A DNA stretch of 64,000 nt from Candidatus Binatia bacterium (GTDB lineage Bacteria > Desulfobacterota > Binatia > Bin18), in contig JAJEFA010000014.1 of the NCBI GenBank assembly GCA_022820725.1, positions 124,001 to 188,000 on the forward strand. Reading direction: 5' to 3'. Made by a program: the position numbers and the translations under genes. The notes beneath the pieces were generated by a model. It was not told the DNA's origin. It did not search any database and worked only from the letters and a program-made list of their open reading frames with translations. Of this stretch, positions 34,111-41,795 are shown piece by piece. Position 1 is the stretch's first letter. Each line of letters begins with the position of its first letter.

Positions 34111-34361
34111 CTGACACCCGTCGCTACAAGTACCCGTTGCAATTGCCCATATCACTAAAAGATACGGCGACGCGTCTCGCCAGGGAGGACGGCGTCTCGC
34201 TCAATCAATGGATTGTCGCCGCCGTCGCCCAGAAGATCGGCGCCGTCGAGACGGCGGAGACTTTTCTCCGAAAGCGCGCGGCAGATGCGGTCGAGAGCGA
34301 TCTGACGCACTATCTCGACAAGGCCCCGGACCTCCCGCCTGATCCAGAGGATGCAGAGTGA
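34107..34361 (+). CDS. HicB-like/RHH antitoxin of PIN toxin
   Basis: 84 residues. KYPLQLPISLKDTATRLAREDGVSLNQWIVAAVAQKIG is a ribbon-helix-helix domain as in the short HicB-like antitoxins paired with COG1569 toxins. The C-terminal acidic tail (PDLPPDPEDAE) should contact the toxin. The TGA stop is the first part of the island repeat (GAGTGATTCTGTCGCTCAG), so the last residue or two may come from the repeat. Confidence 0.85.
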   Translation: MTDTRRYKYPLQLPISLKDTATRLAREDGVSLNQWIVAAVAQKIGAVETAETFLRKRAADAVESDLTHYLDKAPDLPPDPEDAE

Positions 34362-34500
34362 TTCTGTCGCTCAGTCGCCGCTGGGCTCACGGCCCGCGCG
34401 TAGAGTGATTCTGTCGCTCAGTCGCCGCTGGGCTCACGGCCCGCGCAACGCGGGCTTCCGGGGCTCTCTTCCGGCAATCCGCCTCATCGCCCGCATTGAG
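34355..34500 (+). repeat. Island repeat, copies 2 and 3 in tandem
   Basis: Two units, AGAGTGATTCTGTCGCTCAG at 34355 and again at 34403. The first is cut after GGCCCGCGCGT, the second continues through AACGCGGGCTTCCGGGGC to about 34500. The stop codon of the antitoxin gene lies inside the first. Confidence 0.85.
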
Positions 34501-34516
34501 CGGTGTTCATGAGGTG

Positions 34517-34573
34517 TTATTCTTCCTTAAAGTGGTCGATGACGATGACCGAGTCGAGCAGATATCTGGCCAT
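34517..34573 (-). pseudogene. VapC toxin reduced to 18 residues
   Basis: Reads MARYLLDSVIVIDHFKEE-stop: the first PIN motif with its aspartates, then a stop. The rest of the toxin is missing and the sequence continues into the island repeat region. It lies 3 bp downstream of the RHH antitoxin gene, as a toxin would. Confidence 0.65.
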
Positions 34574-34576
34574 CCG

Positions 34577-34825
34577 TCAGGGCCATTCCTTGCGCATACG
34601 CTCCTGGTACTCGAGTCCGTCCCCAGCCTGCCAGATGCCCGCCGTCTGCTTGAGCACATCTTGAAACGACGCGGCCGAGCCGCGCTGTTCCCGTATCTGA
34701 AATTCGCTGACCGCCTGGCGAATCAGCGCGGCCATGGACACGCGGCGCAACGCGGCCTGCCGGTCCAGCCACGCCTTCTGTTCGTCATCCAGGCTGATCA
34801 CTGTTCTGATAAGTCCTTTGCCCAT
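34577..34825 (-). CDS. Ribbon-helix-helix antitoxin, toxin truncated
   Basis: 82 residues. LIRTVISLDDEQKAWLDRQAALRRVSMAALIRQAVSEF is the RHH domain; the tail (FQDVLKQTAGIWQAGDGLEYQERMRKEW) resembles VapC-neutralising antitoxin tails. Its partner is the 18-residue VapC stub just downstream. Two direct repeats at 34835-34868 upstream are the likely operator. Confidence 0.82.
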   Translation of the reverse strand: MGKGLIRTVISLDDEQKAWLDRQAALRRVSMAALIRQAVSEFQIREQRGSAASFQDVLKQTAGIWQAGDGLEYQERMRKEWP

Positions 34826-34834
34826 AGCTTCATC

Positions 34835-34868
34835 CGATATCAGTATATTGAGAAAGCGATATCAGTAT
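34835..34868. promoter_or_regulatory. Direct-repeat operator of the RHH antitoxin
   Basis: CGATATCAGTAT occurs at 34835-34846 and 34857-34868, a 22-base period (two helical turns), just upstream of the antitoxin start. Suits binding of two RHH dimers. Confidence 0.5.
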
Positions 34869-35062
34869 TCGGAAGATGGCCGCAAGCGCTGGTTGTTCTT
34901 CACCGCCTTCTCTCTTTCGGCCCTGATTCGGTCCGGAAGAACCGGGGCCGGTTTGTCATGTGGGTCCTGCGGGACAGGCTCACCCGCAAAGGCTCTTTTG
35001 AGAATCGACTGTCGGAGAACGTCGCAACGCGCAAGGCTCGAATCAATTCCTGTTGCTGTCAC
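34862..35062 (-). pseudogene. C-terminal fragment of type I restriction specificity subunit (HsdS)
   Basis: Contains LRQSILKRAFAGEPVPQDPH and PAPVLPDRIRAEREKAVK, the highly conserved end of HsdS proteins (LRQSIL-AF-G-LVPQDP-DEPA-LL-RI-AE). About 60 residues remain of about 400; the body is replaced by the VapC gene that ends at 35077. No hsdM or hsdR nearby. Confidence 0.75.
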
Positions 35063-35076
35063 GGGCTGAGTGGGCG

Positions 35077-35478
35077 CTACGGCTCGGTGGTGTGAGGCAA
35101 CTGCAAAGCGGTGGTGTCGAAGGTGTACACCGCATGCAACTCATCGTCGCTGGCTGCCGTTTTCAGAGCCTTGTGCACGATCAGGGCATCGGCGAAGTCC
35201 GCATCCGTCTCACGATATGCCTGCAAGGCGCTCCAGATCACTTCATCGTCCTCAAAGCGCACGTTGGGTTCCTGCAAAAGCTTTTCGACGACAGCAACCA
35301 CGTCAGCCTTGGTTGCGCGATAGCGACGCCCAATCAATGTCCACACCGCCTCCGCCAATACGACATCCGTAATGAGGATGCGCTCGTCGCGTTCAAAAAC
35401 GCGACGCGCCCTTTCCGCCTGCGCTGCGTCGTCTCTCAGGAGATAGCGGAGCAGTACGTTGGTGTCCACTGCAATCAA
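35077..35478 (-). CDS. VapC-family PIN-domain RNase toxin
   Basis: 133 residues. IAVDTNVLLRYLLRDD (first Asp), LAEAVWTL (Glu), DADFADALIV and YTFDTTA (further Asp) define the PIN active site. It overlaps the antitoxin gene by ATGA on the same strand. An almost identical N-terminal piece survives at 33481-33545, showing past duplication or rearrangement of this gene. Confidence 0.9.
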   Translation of the reverse strand: MIAVDTNVLLRYLLRDDAAQAERARRVFERDERILITDVVLAEAVWTLIGRRYRATKADVVAVVEKLLQEPNVRFEDDEVIWSALQAYRETDADFADALIVHKALKTAASDDELHAVYTFDTTALQLPHTTEP

Positions 35479-35711
35479 GGTCGGCGTTCCCGCTTCGTTT
35501 CAATGGCGTGTTGACGCGACTGCTCGTCGGAGACCGTCTCGTCCGCTCGAAGATGAGCGAGACATCCCCAGGCGCTCCCAGGCTGTTGGCGGACTATCGT
35601 AATGCGACCGTCGGCAACGAAGCTCCGGCATTCGTCACCCGGCTCGATACCGGCCGAGCGACACTGGTTGGCCGGAAGCGTGAGTTGGCGCTTCGCGCTG
35701 ATTTTGGGCAT
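35475..35711 (-). CDS. AbrB-type VapB/MazE antitoxin
   Basis: 78 residues from MPKISAKRQLTLP (35711), where GGAG lies six bases upstream; earlier Met codons have worse spacing. The swapped-hairpin AbrB domain spans about 1-45 (KRQLTLPANQCRSAGIEPGDEC). The tail ends ETVSDEQSRQHAIETKRERR. Partner of the VapC encoded just downstream. Confidence 0.85.
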   Translation of the reverse strand: MPKISAKRQLTLPANQCRSAGIEPGDECRSFVADGRITIVRQQPGSAWGCLAHLRADETVSDEQSRQHAIETKRERRP

Positions 35712-35824
35712 CATCAACTCCAATGCACCTTGCTTTTTGACCGGGGAATTATAGTAATTGCTTTACTTAATATCAATTTGTAAAGAAAAATCGTATCATG
35801 GATGACTCAGGCCGCCAACACCTC

Positions 35825-36054
35825 CAATCATATGTCGCTCAGTCGCCGCTAGGCTCACGGCCCGCGCGTAGAGTGATTCTGTCGCTCAGTCGCCGCTGGG
35901 CTCACGGCCCGCGCAACGCGGGCTTTTGGGGCTCTCATCCGGCAAGGCGAACGGGAGACGCTTCTCGGTGGCAATGCGTATCATCATCAGTGGAACTTCA
36001 GGTGGGGAATATGTGCTGTCGGCATCACCTCGTGGTGTGTCAAAGCATCTTCTG
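35825..36054 (+). repeat. Island repeat, copies 4 and 5 in tandem (long variant)
   Basis: First unit from CATATGTCGCTCAG at 35829, cut after GCCCGCGCGT; second unit from AGAGTGATTCTG at 35870, continuing past TCCGGCAAGGCGAACGG into a 110-base extension that ends CAAAGCATCTTCTGC. The same extension follows the copy at 37290. Confidence 0.85.
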
Positions 36055-36061
36055 CATCTCC

Positions 36062-36202
36062 CCCAGCCGCTACATCCACACCGGCGACGCCGAAACCTAC
36101 CGTCCCATCGCAGGGATTGTGGCCGAACTCGACGCTATCGAAGCCGAGGCGCGGGAGACGGATGCGGCATTGCGGAAAATTCCGGAGCAGATCGGGGTAT
36201 GA
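36062..36202 (+). pseudogene. C-terminal fragment of unknown origin, possibly a DNA methylase
   Basis: The frame reads PSRYIHTGDAETYRPIAGIV then AELDAIEAEARETDAALRKI and ends at 36202, a coiled-coil-like C-terminus of the type seen on some restriction-modification methylases. It begins right after a repeat and has no start of its own. Origin uncertain. Confidence 0.35.
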
Positions 36203-36336
36203 ACGTCTTGGCTATCAAGGCGCAGGAGAGACAGGACGACCAAGACAGCGCGGAGCGAGGGACGCTGAATCCTATTGATTTCCGGGCATTTATGATTGTT
36301 CTGAGGAAAATCTACCAGAATCTATCAATTTAACGC

Positions 36337-36371
36337 TATACACAGGTATACACAGGTATACACAGGTATAC
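36337..36371. repeat. Three tandem copies of a 10-base repeat
   Basis: CACAGGTATA occurs three times in a row (36341-36370), flanked by TATA and C. It sits directly before the truncated ATPase frame, possibly marking the deletion junction. Confidence 0.8.
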
Positions 36372-36373
36372 TG

Positions 36374-37165
36374 TTGTATAAAACGATCAGTGGCGACCTG
36401 GAAATAGACCTGCCTGATCTCTTCACCGTTGTGGTGGAAGCGGCTGTGGAACGCGAAACGTGCCTGGCCGTCATGATTGACGAGGTCCAGTATTTTACCA
36501 AAAAGGAACTCGGCGCGCTCATCATGTCCATGCACAAGATGCAGCAGCGCCAACTGCCATTGGTGTTGATGGGCGCCGGTCTGCCCATCCTGCCGGGTTT
36601 GGCGGGAGAGTCCAAATCATACGCTGAGCGCTTATTCAGTTTTCCCGACATTGGGGCGCTGTCCGAGGCGGACGCGAGCAGAGCCTTGCAAGACCCCGTC
36701 AAGCCCTATGGGGTCGTGTTCGCCGATGCAGCCATCCGGGAAATATACGACCTCACCCAAGGCTATCCATACTTCCTCCAAGAATGGGGGTATCAAGCTT
36801 GGAACTGGGCCGAGAACTCGCCGCTTAGCCTGACAGTCGTGCACAGCGCTTCCGAGACGGTCAGCAAACGCCTTGACGAAAACTTTTTCCGGGTTCGTTT
36901 TGATCGCCTGACTCCCGGGGAGAAACGGTTTCTCCGCGCAATGGCGGAACTCGGTCCGGGAGCGCAGCGCAGCAGCGAGGTTGCAGAGGCATTGTCGGTG
37001 AAACTCCCAAGTATCGGGCCAACCCGGGCCAAACTCATAAACAAGGGCATGATCTACAGCCCCTCTCACGGCTACTTGGCTTTTACCGTTCCCTTGTTTG
37101 ATGCCTTCATACGGCGCGCCGTGCCTGAATTTGGACATGGGCGCTCGCCTGCGGATGGAGAGTGA
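36374..37165 (+). pseudogene. AAA-family ATPase lacking its N-terminal half
   Basis: 263 residues open from a TTG. The Walker B motif CLAVMIDEVQYF is near residue 30; sensor-type MGAGLPILPGLAGESKSYAERLFSFP and a winged-helix-like C-terminus (LTPGEKRFLRAMAELGPGAQRSSEVAEALSV, SHGYLAFTVPLFDAFIRR) follow. Members of this Orc1/Cdc6-like ATPase group carry a GxxGxGKT loop upstream; it is absent here and the tandem repeat at 36337 replaces the expected 5' half. The TGA stop lies in an island repeat copy, as for the antitoxin at 34107. It is a 5'-truncated gene, probably inactive. Confidence 0.7.
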
Positions 37166-37255
37166 TTCTGTCGCTCAGTCGCCGCTAGGCTCACGGCCCG
37201 CGCAACGCGGGCTTCTGGGGCTCTCTTCCGGCAATCCGCCTCATCGTCCGCATGG
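37157..37255 (+). repeat. Island repeat, copy 6 (short variant)
   Basis: AGAGTGATTCTGTCGCTCAG, the hairpin core, then TTCCGGCAATCCGCCTCATCG and CGCATGGAGAG. It supplies the stop codon of the truncated ATPase. Confidence 0.85.
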
Positions 37256-37286
37256 AGAGCAGCCCCTAATCCGCTCAGGCCACCCA

Positions 37287-37470
37287 ATCGTATGCCGCTC
37301 AGTCGCCGCTGGGCTCACGGCCCGCGCAACGCGGGCTTCTGGGGCTCTCTTCCGGCAAGGCGAACGGGAGACGCTGCTCAGTGGCAATGCGTATCATCAT
37401 CACCGGGCTTCACAGGTGGGGAATACGTGCTGCCGGTATCACCTCGTGGTGTGTCAAAGCATCTTCTGCT
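37287..37470 (+). repeat. Island repeat, copy 7 (long variant)
   Basis: Starts CAATCGTATGCCGCTCAG, has the hairpin core and the same 110-base extension as the copy at 35870-36054 (TCCGGCAAGGCGAACGG ... GTGTGTCAAAGCATC). It precedes the HNH endonuclease gene. Confidence 0.85.
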
Positions 37471-37509
37471 AGGCTCTGCCATATTCTCAGGCGGAATCGG
37501 TAGTGAGCA

Positions 37510-38475
37510 ATGCCTGATTTACAAGAATATCTACGGATGTTCGACAATCTTAAAGTCAATAAGCGTCGTGGCGCTCTTGCGCCACATAAACCTTGTCTGT
37601 TGTTGGCGGTGATTGACCTTGTGGAGTCCGGCGCCATCACGGATGGATATGTACGATACACCCCTATGTTAAGGGAGATATTCAGTGAGTATTTCGCTAT
37701 CGTCTCAAAGCCCGAGCATCGTGATAGGCCGTACCTTCCATTCTTCCATCTCCATCACAATGAGGATGAGACTTTCTGGACGATCAAAGTCAAGGAAGGC
37801 CGACAGACCGATTTTGAGGGGATGAAACCGTCACATCGTCAGATGGAGGATTGTATCGAATACGCTGAAATTGATTATGAGCTTTTTAGATATATACAAA
37901 GTTCTGCAGACCGGAGAATAATGAGGGAACATCTCATCCGCCGATGGTTCCCCGATTATCAAGAGGCGCTCAACAACAAACTCACCTTCCATCGCGATTC
38001 GAATAGCTACGAGCGCGCGCTCCGAGAAGCAGTCGCCGGTGAACCCGTAGTCAGCGAGGCCCCGCCCGTTCGTAGTGTCAGGGACAAAGAAGTAAGGGAC
38101 AGTGCTTTCCGCCGCCTCGTTCTTGAAGCTTACGACTATCGATGTGCTGCTTCGGGCTGGCGCTTGATTGTTCCGGAGAGTCACATTCTCGTGCAAGCCG
38201 CCCATTTGATTCCGCACTCAAAGTCGCAAGACGACGACTCGCGCAACGGGATCGCTCTGACACCGAACTTCCACTGGGCGTTGGACCGGCACATTATTGC
38301 GCCTGGACCTGATATGAAGTGGCACGTGTCGGAGGTGGTCGATAAACGGATTCCAGACAATCAGTCTTTGATTGAACTGGAAGGCAAGGCCGTCATCCCC
38401 CCGACTAAGCGGAGCATGTCGCCTCGAAAAGACGCATTGGAATGGCGGCTGGAGCGTCTCTTACCGGCAGCATAA
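37510..38475 (+). CDS. HNH-family restriction endonuclease (COG3440-like)
   Basis: 321 residues. The N-terminal region (about 10-150) starts LKVNKRRGALAPHKPCLLLAVIDLVESG, the APHKP-type opening shared with predicted HNH restriction enzymes, some of which (ScoMcrA-like) bind phosphorothioated or methylated DNA. The HNH domain is about 195-290: YRCAASGWRL, QAAHLIPHSKSQDDDSRNGI and TPNFHWALDRHII give the His-Asn-His metal site. Intact length. It is followed at once by a cysteine-desulfurase fragment of DndA type, which fits a link to DNA sulfur modification, but DndBCDE are absent. Ribosome site weak. Confidence 0.82.
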   Translation: MPDLQEYLRMFDNLKVNKRRGALAPHKPCLLLAVIDLVESGAITDGYVRYTPMLREIFSEYFAIVSKPEHRDRPYLPFFHLHHNEDETFWTIKVKEGRQTDFEGMKPSHRQMEDCIEYAEIDYELFRYIQSSADRRIMREHLIRRWFPDYQEALNNKLTFHRDSNSYERALREAVAGEPVVSEAPPVRSVRDKEVRDSAFRRLVLEAYDYRCAASGWRLIVPESHILVQAAHLIPHSKSQDDDSRNGIALTPNFHWALDRHIIAPGPDMKWHVSEVVDKRIPDNQSLIELEGKAVIPPTKRSMSPRKDALEWRLERLLPAA

Positions 38476-38777
38476 AGCATCCGTTTAGAACAGCGGATGG
38501 CAATGCCAATATCCAGTTCGCTGAGTTTTCAGCGGAGGACATTCTCAGCGCTCTACAACCGCACCTTGCGGCATCCACGGGTTCTGCCTGTACCTCGGGT
38601 ATCCCCGAGCCTTCGCATGTTCTGAGGGCTATCGGGTTGAGTGGTGAGGAGGCGGAATCCTCGATCCGCTTCAGCCTCGGCTTTGACACCACCGACGCAG
38701 ATGTTGAAGAGGCGGGATGTCTGATTACGGAGGCGTTGACACGGCTGGCGCGGGCCGGGCTGCTACGCGCGGTGTGA
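38476..38777 (+). pseudogene. C-terminal fragment of a DndA-like cysteine desulfurase
   Basis: The frame has GNANIQFAEFSAEDILSALQPH and LAASTGSACTSGIPEPSHVL then RAIGLSGEEAESSIRFSLGF, the C-terminal third of NifS/IscS-type desulfurases with the mobile-loop catalytic Cys (GSACTSG). The PLP-lysine domain, about 270 residues, is missing; the frame opens within the 3' end of the HNH gene (ATG at 38442). The DILSALQ-AASTG-ACTSGIPEPSHVL pattern is nearest to DNA-phosphorothioation DndA-like proteins. Confidence 0.7.
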
Positions 38778-38911
38778 GAAGCTCCACCCAGCCAACCACG
38801 ATATTGCTCAGGGGACTGCCCGCGCACTCTGCCGGTACTTTCCAAGCCCATACGCGCGCATAGTCTCTCGAATAAAGCGCTCCTTCTGTCTTGGTGGGCG
38901 CACGATTTCAA

Positions 38912-39205
38912 GAGCGGTCTACGATACGTTGTCGCCGTGCAAGTACGCACTCGTCATGCCGACCCACCCCGGCTCTGCGGGCCACCCCCCCCCGAGACGT
39001 GTGATGCAGATTATATTACTCGGCGGCCCCCCGCTCCCCTGCGCCGTGCCGGTCTGTGACAGGGTTCCAGGAGTGCGGGCTTCCAGCCCGTAAGCGGCCA
39101 AGATGGCCGCTCTCCCAGGCAGGGGGAGGGCGAGCGGCCCGAGGCGGGGGCTGCCGGACCGGTCCCTGGGAGGCTCACGCCACAATAGGCATCACACGTC
39201 CCGAG
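38912..39205. repeat. MITE-like repeat, copy 2, with terminal inverted repeats
   Basis: A 203-base body at 38997-39199 is bounded by the 11-base inverted ends ACGTGTGATGC and GCATCACACGT. Inside are hairpins GCGGCCAAGATGGCCGC and GCGGGCTTCCAGCCCG. An attached segment from 38912 (GCGGTCTACGATACG) matches the start of the copy at 32792. The two large copies are in opposite orientation on the two sides of the accessory island. Confidence 0.8.
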
Positions 39206-39281
39206 AGGGGATATGAAGAATACGCCCCTGCCGGTCACAATCGCAGGAATGACGGACAGCTACACAGCAGCGTGATTTGCC

Positions 39282-39995
39282 CTACAGCACAAACCACAGC
39301 GCTTCGGGAAGAAATCGATCAGCAATATTGAGGTAGGTCTGTTTGTTCGTGACCCAGCCAAGGAAAGGCTGGGCACTCGGGGTCGAAAAGAACGTAATCA
39401 GCGCCGCAGCCGTCATCAGCAGGGAGGTCCGCGCGTTGTGAAAATCGGCGATTTTGAGCGCTGTCCCGAATGAGCTTTTGAGGCGCGAGTTCAACAGGTC
39501 CACGCTGAAAAGCTCGTCGAGCAGCAGATGGAGGATATAGCCAAAAAAGAGAAAAAAACCGATGGACCAGGCAAACAGTGCGCTCAGGGCAAACAGATAA
39601 TAGCTCAGGCTGGTGGCCAGGAACCAGAAAAAGAGGGCGGCAACGAGCGAATGAAAAATACCGCGATGGACCGTCAGCGCAGAGAAGATGCCCAGAGCCA
39701 GATAGCGGACCGCGCCATACGCCACCCCCCAGACGATCCAGAGTTCGACGATCGAGTAGCTGGCGACTCGGTTGAACGCGGCCAGAAAGGCAAACACGAT
39801 GGCCAGGGCGGTAAAGATCAGCTTGGTCGGACTGGAGTGGTCAAGATCGATGTCCGGCAGGAGCCCGCCGACTGTCCCGACCACGGACAGGGTGACGACT
39901 TCTTGCGGGCTGTTCATCCCCGCGCCCAAGCAGGCCGTTGCCAGGAGCCCGCTTCCGACCGCGGCGGCGCCAAGGTGCGTTTTGAAATTGGCCAT
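39282..39995 (-). CDS. Membrane-bound metal-dependent hydrolase (DUF457/YdjM-like)
   Basis: 237 residues from MANFKTHLGAAAVGSGLLA. The metal-binding residues are in NFKTHLG, GLLPDIDLDHSSPTK and LTVHRGIFHSLVAAL, and FGYILHLLLDELFSVD completes the motif set of the LexA-binding inner-membrane hydrolase family. Four to five TM helices. The longer in-frame reading up to 40349 runs through the neighbouring gene region in another frame and is not native. Catalytic role unknown. Confidence 0.85.
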   Translation of the reverse strand: MANFKTHLGAAAVGSGLLATACLGAGMNSPQEVVTLSVVGTVGGLLPDIDLDHSSPTKLIFTALAIVFAFLAAFNRVASYSIVELWIVWGVAYGAVRYLALGIFSALTVHRGIFHSLVAALFFWFLATSLSYYLFALSALFAWSIGFFLFFGYILHLLLDELFSVDLLNSRLKSSFGTALKIADFHNARTSLLMTAAALITFFSTPSAQPFLGWVTNKQTYLNIADRFLPEALWFVL

Positions 39996-40027
39996 TGATC
40001 TCAAGGGGGGATGCTCCCCCCAGCCCC

Positions 40028-40654
40028 CTAGCGCCGCGTCAAACCCGTCAGAATCCCCATCGCCGCCATACCGGATGAAGAGAGATTGTGCGTAATAAAA
40101 TCCCGAAAGTTTTCTGCCCTGGGCAACACCCAACTCAGGACTGACTGATAACTCGTCTCGATATTCTGCCAGTTGAGATACAGCACGCCGAGATACTGCA
40201 ACCCAAACAGGGCCAGCAGGACCAAACCGGCCAGAAAGGCGGTCGTACGCAGAAAGATCAGCAGCACATAACCGATGCTGAATCCGACAACAAAACTGAA
40301 GCCGAGCTTCGTGAGTAGGGGCGACCAGTCCTCCAATCGCCTTTCCCAATCCGGCGGGAGAGGCTCTTCAGCCGGCTCCTCCATCATCTCGAAGGCCGGC
40401 ACCGGGGCAGACTGAAAAGCCGGTGGGTCCGACAACGGGTCGGCTCCGGAGGCAGAGAGATTCCCCACGGTCCGCGTTTCCTGAAGGCCTGAAGGCGACT
40501 GGGGATGCAGCGCCATGCCGGCCACACCTATCAGCAGCGCGAGGCTGACCAGAACGATCTTCCAACGCGGCAGCCGGTGCGAGACTACGGTCTCGGTGGT
40601 CTGTACTTCTTCGGGCGAAGCGGTCTCCTCACGATCTTCGGCGGCCTGACTCAT
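40028..40654 (-). CDS. Membrane protein with FUN14-like C-terminal domain
   Basis: 208 residues. After a basic/acidic cytoplasmic start, TM1 is at about 33-48 (IVLVSLALLIGVAGMAL). A Ser/Pro-rich linker leads to LTKLGFSFVVGFSIGYVLLIFLRTTAFLAGL and VLYLNWQNIETSYQ, which resemble FUN14 domain proteins (GF-VGF--GY ... ---W). It lies 32 bp upstream of the DUF457 gene on the same strand. Function unknown. Confidence 0.7.
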   Translation of the reverse strand: MSQAAEDREETASPEEVQTTETVVSHRLPRWKIVLVSLALLIGVAGMALHPQSPSGLQETRTVGNLSASGADPLSDPPAFQSAPVPAFEMMEEPAEEPLPPDWERRLEDWSPLLTKLGFSFVVGFSIGYVLLIFLRTTAFLAGLVLLALFGLQYLGVLYLNWQNIETSYQSVLSWVLPRAENFRDFITHNLSSSGMAAMGILTGLTRR

Positions 40655-40690
40655 AGGTAGAAATCATTATACCGGTTTTTGAGTCGTTTC

Positions 40691-41761
40691 TCATCTTTTC
40701 AAAGGAGCCGATGAAGAGGTGGGACTCGAAGAGCCGCAGCGAGCGCTCAGGCGACCGATGACCTCCTCCAGCGCTACGGTATACTCGGCCGCAGCCGGGT
40801 AGCCGGGGGCACGCTCCAGCCCGCGCTCCTGCTTGGACATTTCAAAATTCCAGACGCGCAACAGCCATAATAATTCGTACCGGGCAAAGGTCTCCGACTC
40901 GACGATCTCAGTGCCGCGGGGGCCATAACCCGTGACGAACGCCCGGAAGAGGGCGGGGTTGTGGCCGAGTTGACCTCGGTCGTCTTTGGCCGTCCAGTAT
41001 TTCATCTTCACAAAATCGAGCGGCGCCACATCCACGACCGCATTATCCCAATCAATAACCGCCGCGAGCCGCCCGTCCCGGACGAGAATATTGCCCGGTG
41101 AGAAATCGTTATGGATAAGACAGGGGGAGAACGGCAGCGCGGCCGGCATGGAAATATGCTCCACCGCGTGCAAGAGCGTCGGGCCGAGTCGGCTGCGCGC
41201 TTCGCCCACCTCCTTGTTCAGCGCGGTCCGAAAGCGGTCCGCCCAGGCCTGCGGAGCGTTGCCTATGGCAAAGAAATCGGCATAAAAGGCATCGAACCGC
41301 ACCTGATGCAGGCTTGCCAGCGCGCGGCCCGCCGCCCGATATACCTGTTCGTCCGGGTCATCCCACAGGGGCTCACCTTCGATCCACTCATACACGAAAT
41401 ACGGCTGCGGCAGGATTTGCCGGCTCCAGTCAAAGGCCAGCCCGGTGGGCTCGATACCGGAACTCTTGCGGCCGGCCCCGCGCTGCGCCTCACGTAGTTG
41501 GCTCAGCGCCCGCGCCTTTTCCGTATCGTCCGCCCCGGCATGAGTGGGGTCCAGCAGCCAACTGATGAAGACCTCTTTCATCAGGTCCGGCTCATAGCGA
41601 TAGACCTGCTCCTGGCTCCGAATACGGAGGCCGTACATCCGTCCGTTGGCTTCGACCTTGAGGATAGTATTGATGTTGCCGGACAGCGTCCGGCACACGC
41701 GCGGGGACGGGTCCCCGGTCAGCGGGGTAAAAATCTGCCGGAGTTGCGCTTCGGTCATCAT
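40691..41761 (-). CDS. Aminoglycoside phosphotransferase-like kinase
   Basis: 356 residues. LSGNINTILKVEANGRMYGLRIR is the ATP-lysine region, LIHNDFSPGNILVRDGRLAAVIDWDNAVVDVAPLDF carries the catalytic HxDxxxxN and DxD motifs of APH/choline-kinase-like proteins. It phosphorylates a small molecule, perhaps an alcohol, homoserine-like or antibiotic substrate. The upstream in-frame codons to 41806 (MWSKPVLSPVEGPAR) come from a dispersed GGCTCAGGACAGG-type repeat, so MMTEAQLRQIF is taken as the start. Confidence 0.88.
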   Translation of the reverse strand: MMTEAQLRQIFTPLTGDPSPRVCRTLSGNINTILKVEANGRMYGLRIRSQEQVYRYEPDLMKEVFISWLLDPTHAGADDTEKARALSQLREAQRGAGRKSSGIEPTGLAFDWSRQILPQPYFVYEWIEGEPLWDDPDEQVYRAAGRALASLHQVRFDAFYADFFAIGNAPQAWADRFRTALNKEVGEARSRLGPTLLHAVEHISMPAALPFSPCLIHNDFSPGNILVRDGRLAAVIDWDNAVVDVAPLDFVKMKYWTAKDDRGQLGHNPALFRAFVTGYGPRGTEIVESETFARYELLWLLRVWNFEMSKQERGLERAPGYPAAAEYTVALEEVIGRLSARCGSSSPTSSSAPLKR

Positions 41762-41795
41762 GCGGGCAGGCCCTTCGACCGGGCTCAGGACAGGC

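Noticed and set aside
36339..36371. Origin-type iterons
   Set aside because: Only three 10-base units with no DnaA boxes or replication gene.
33546..37470. CRISPR array
   Set aside because: Repeats are long, irregularly spaced and separated by genes, not by unique short spacers; no cas genes.
33546..37470. Integron attC cassette array
   Set aside because: No GTTRRRY core/inverse-core pairs or integrase; the genes lie on both strands and several are fragments.
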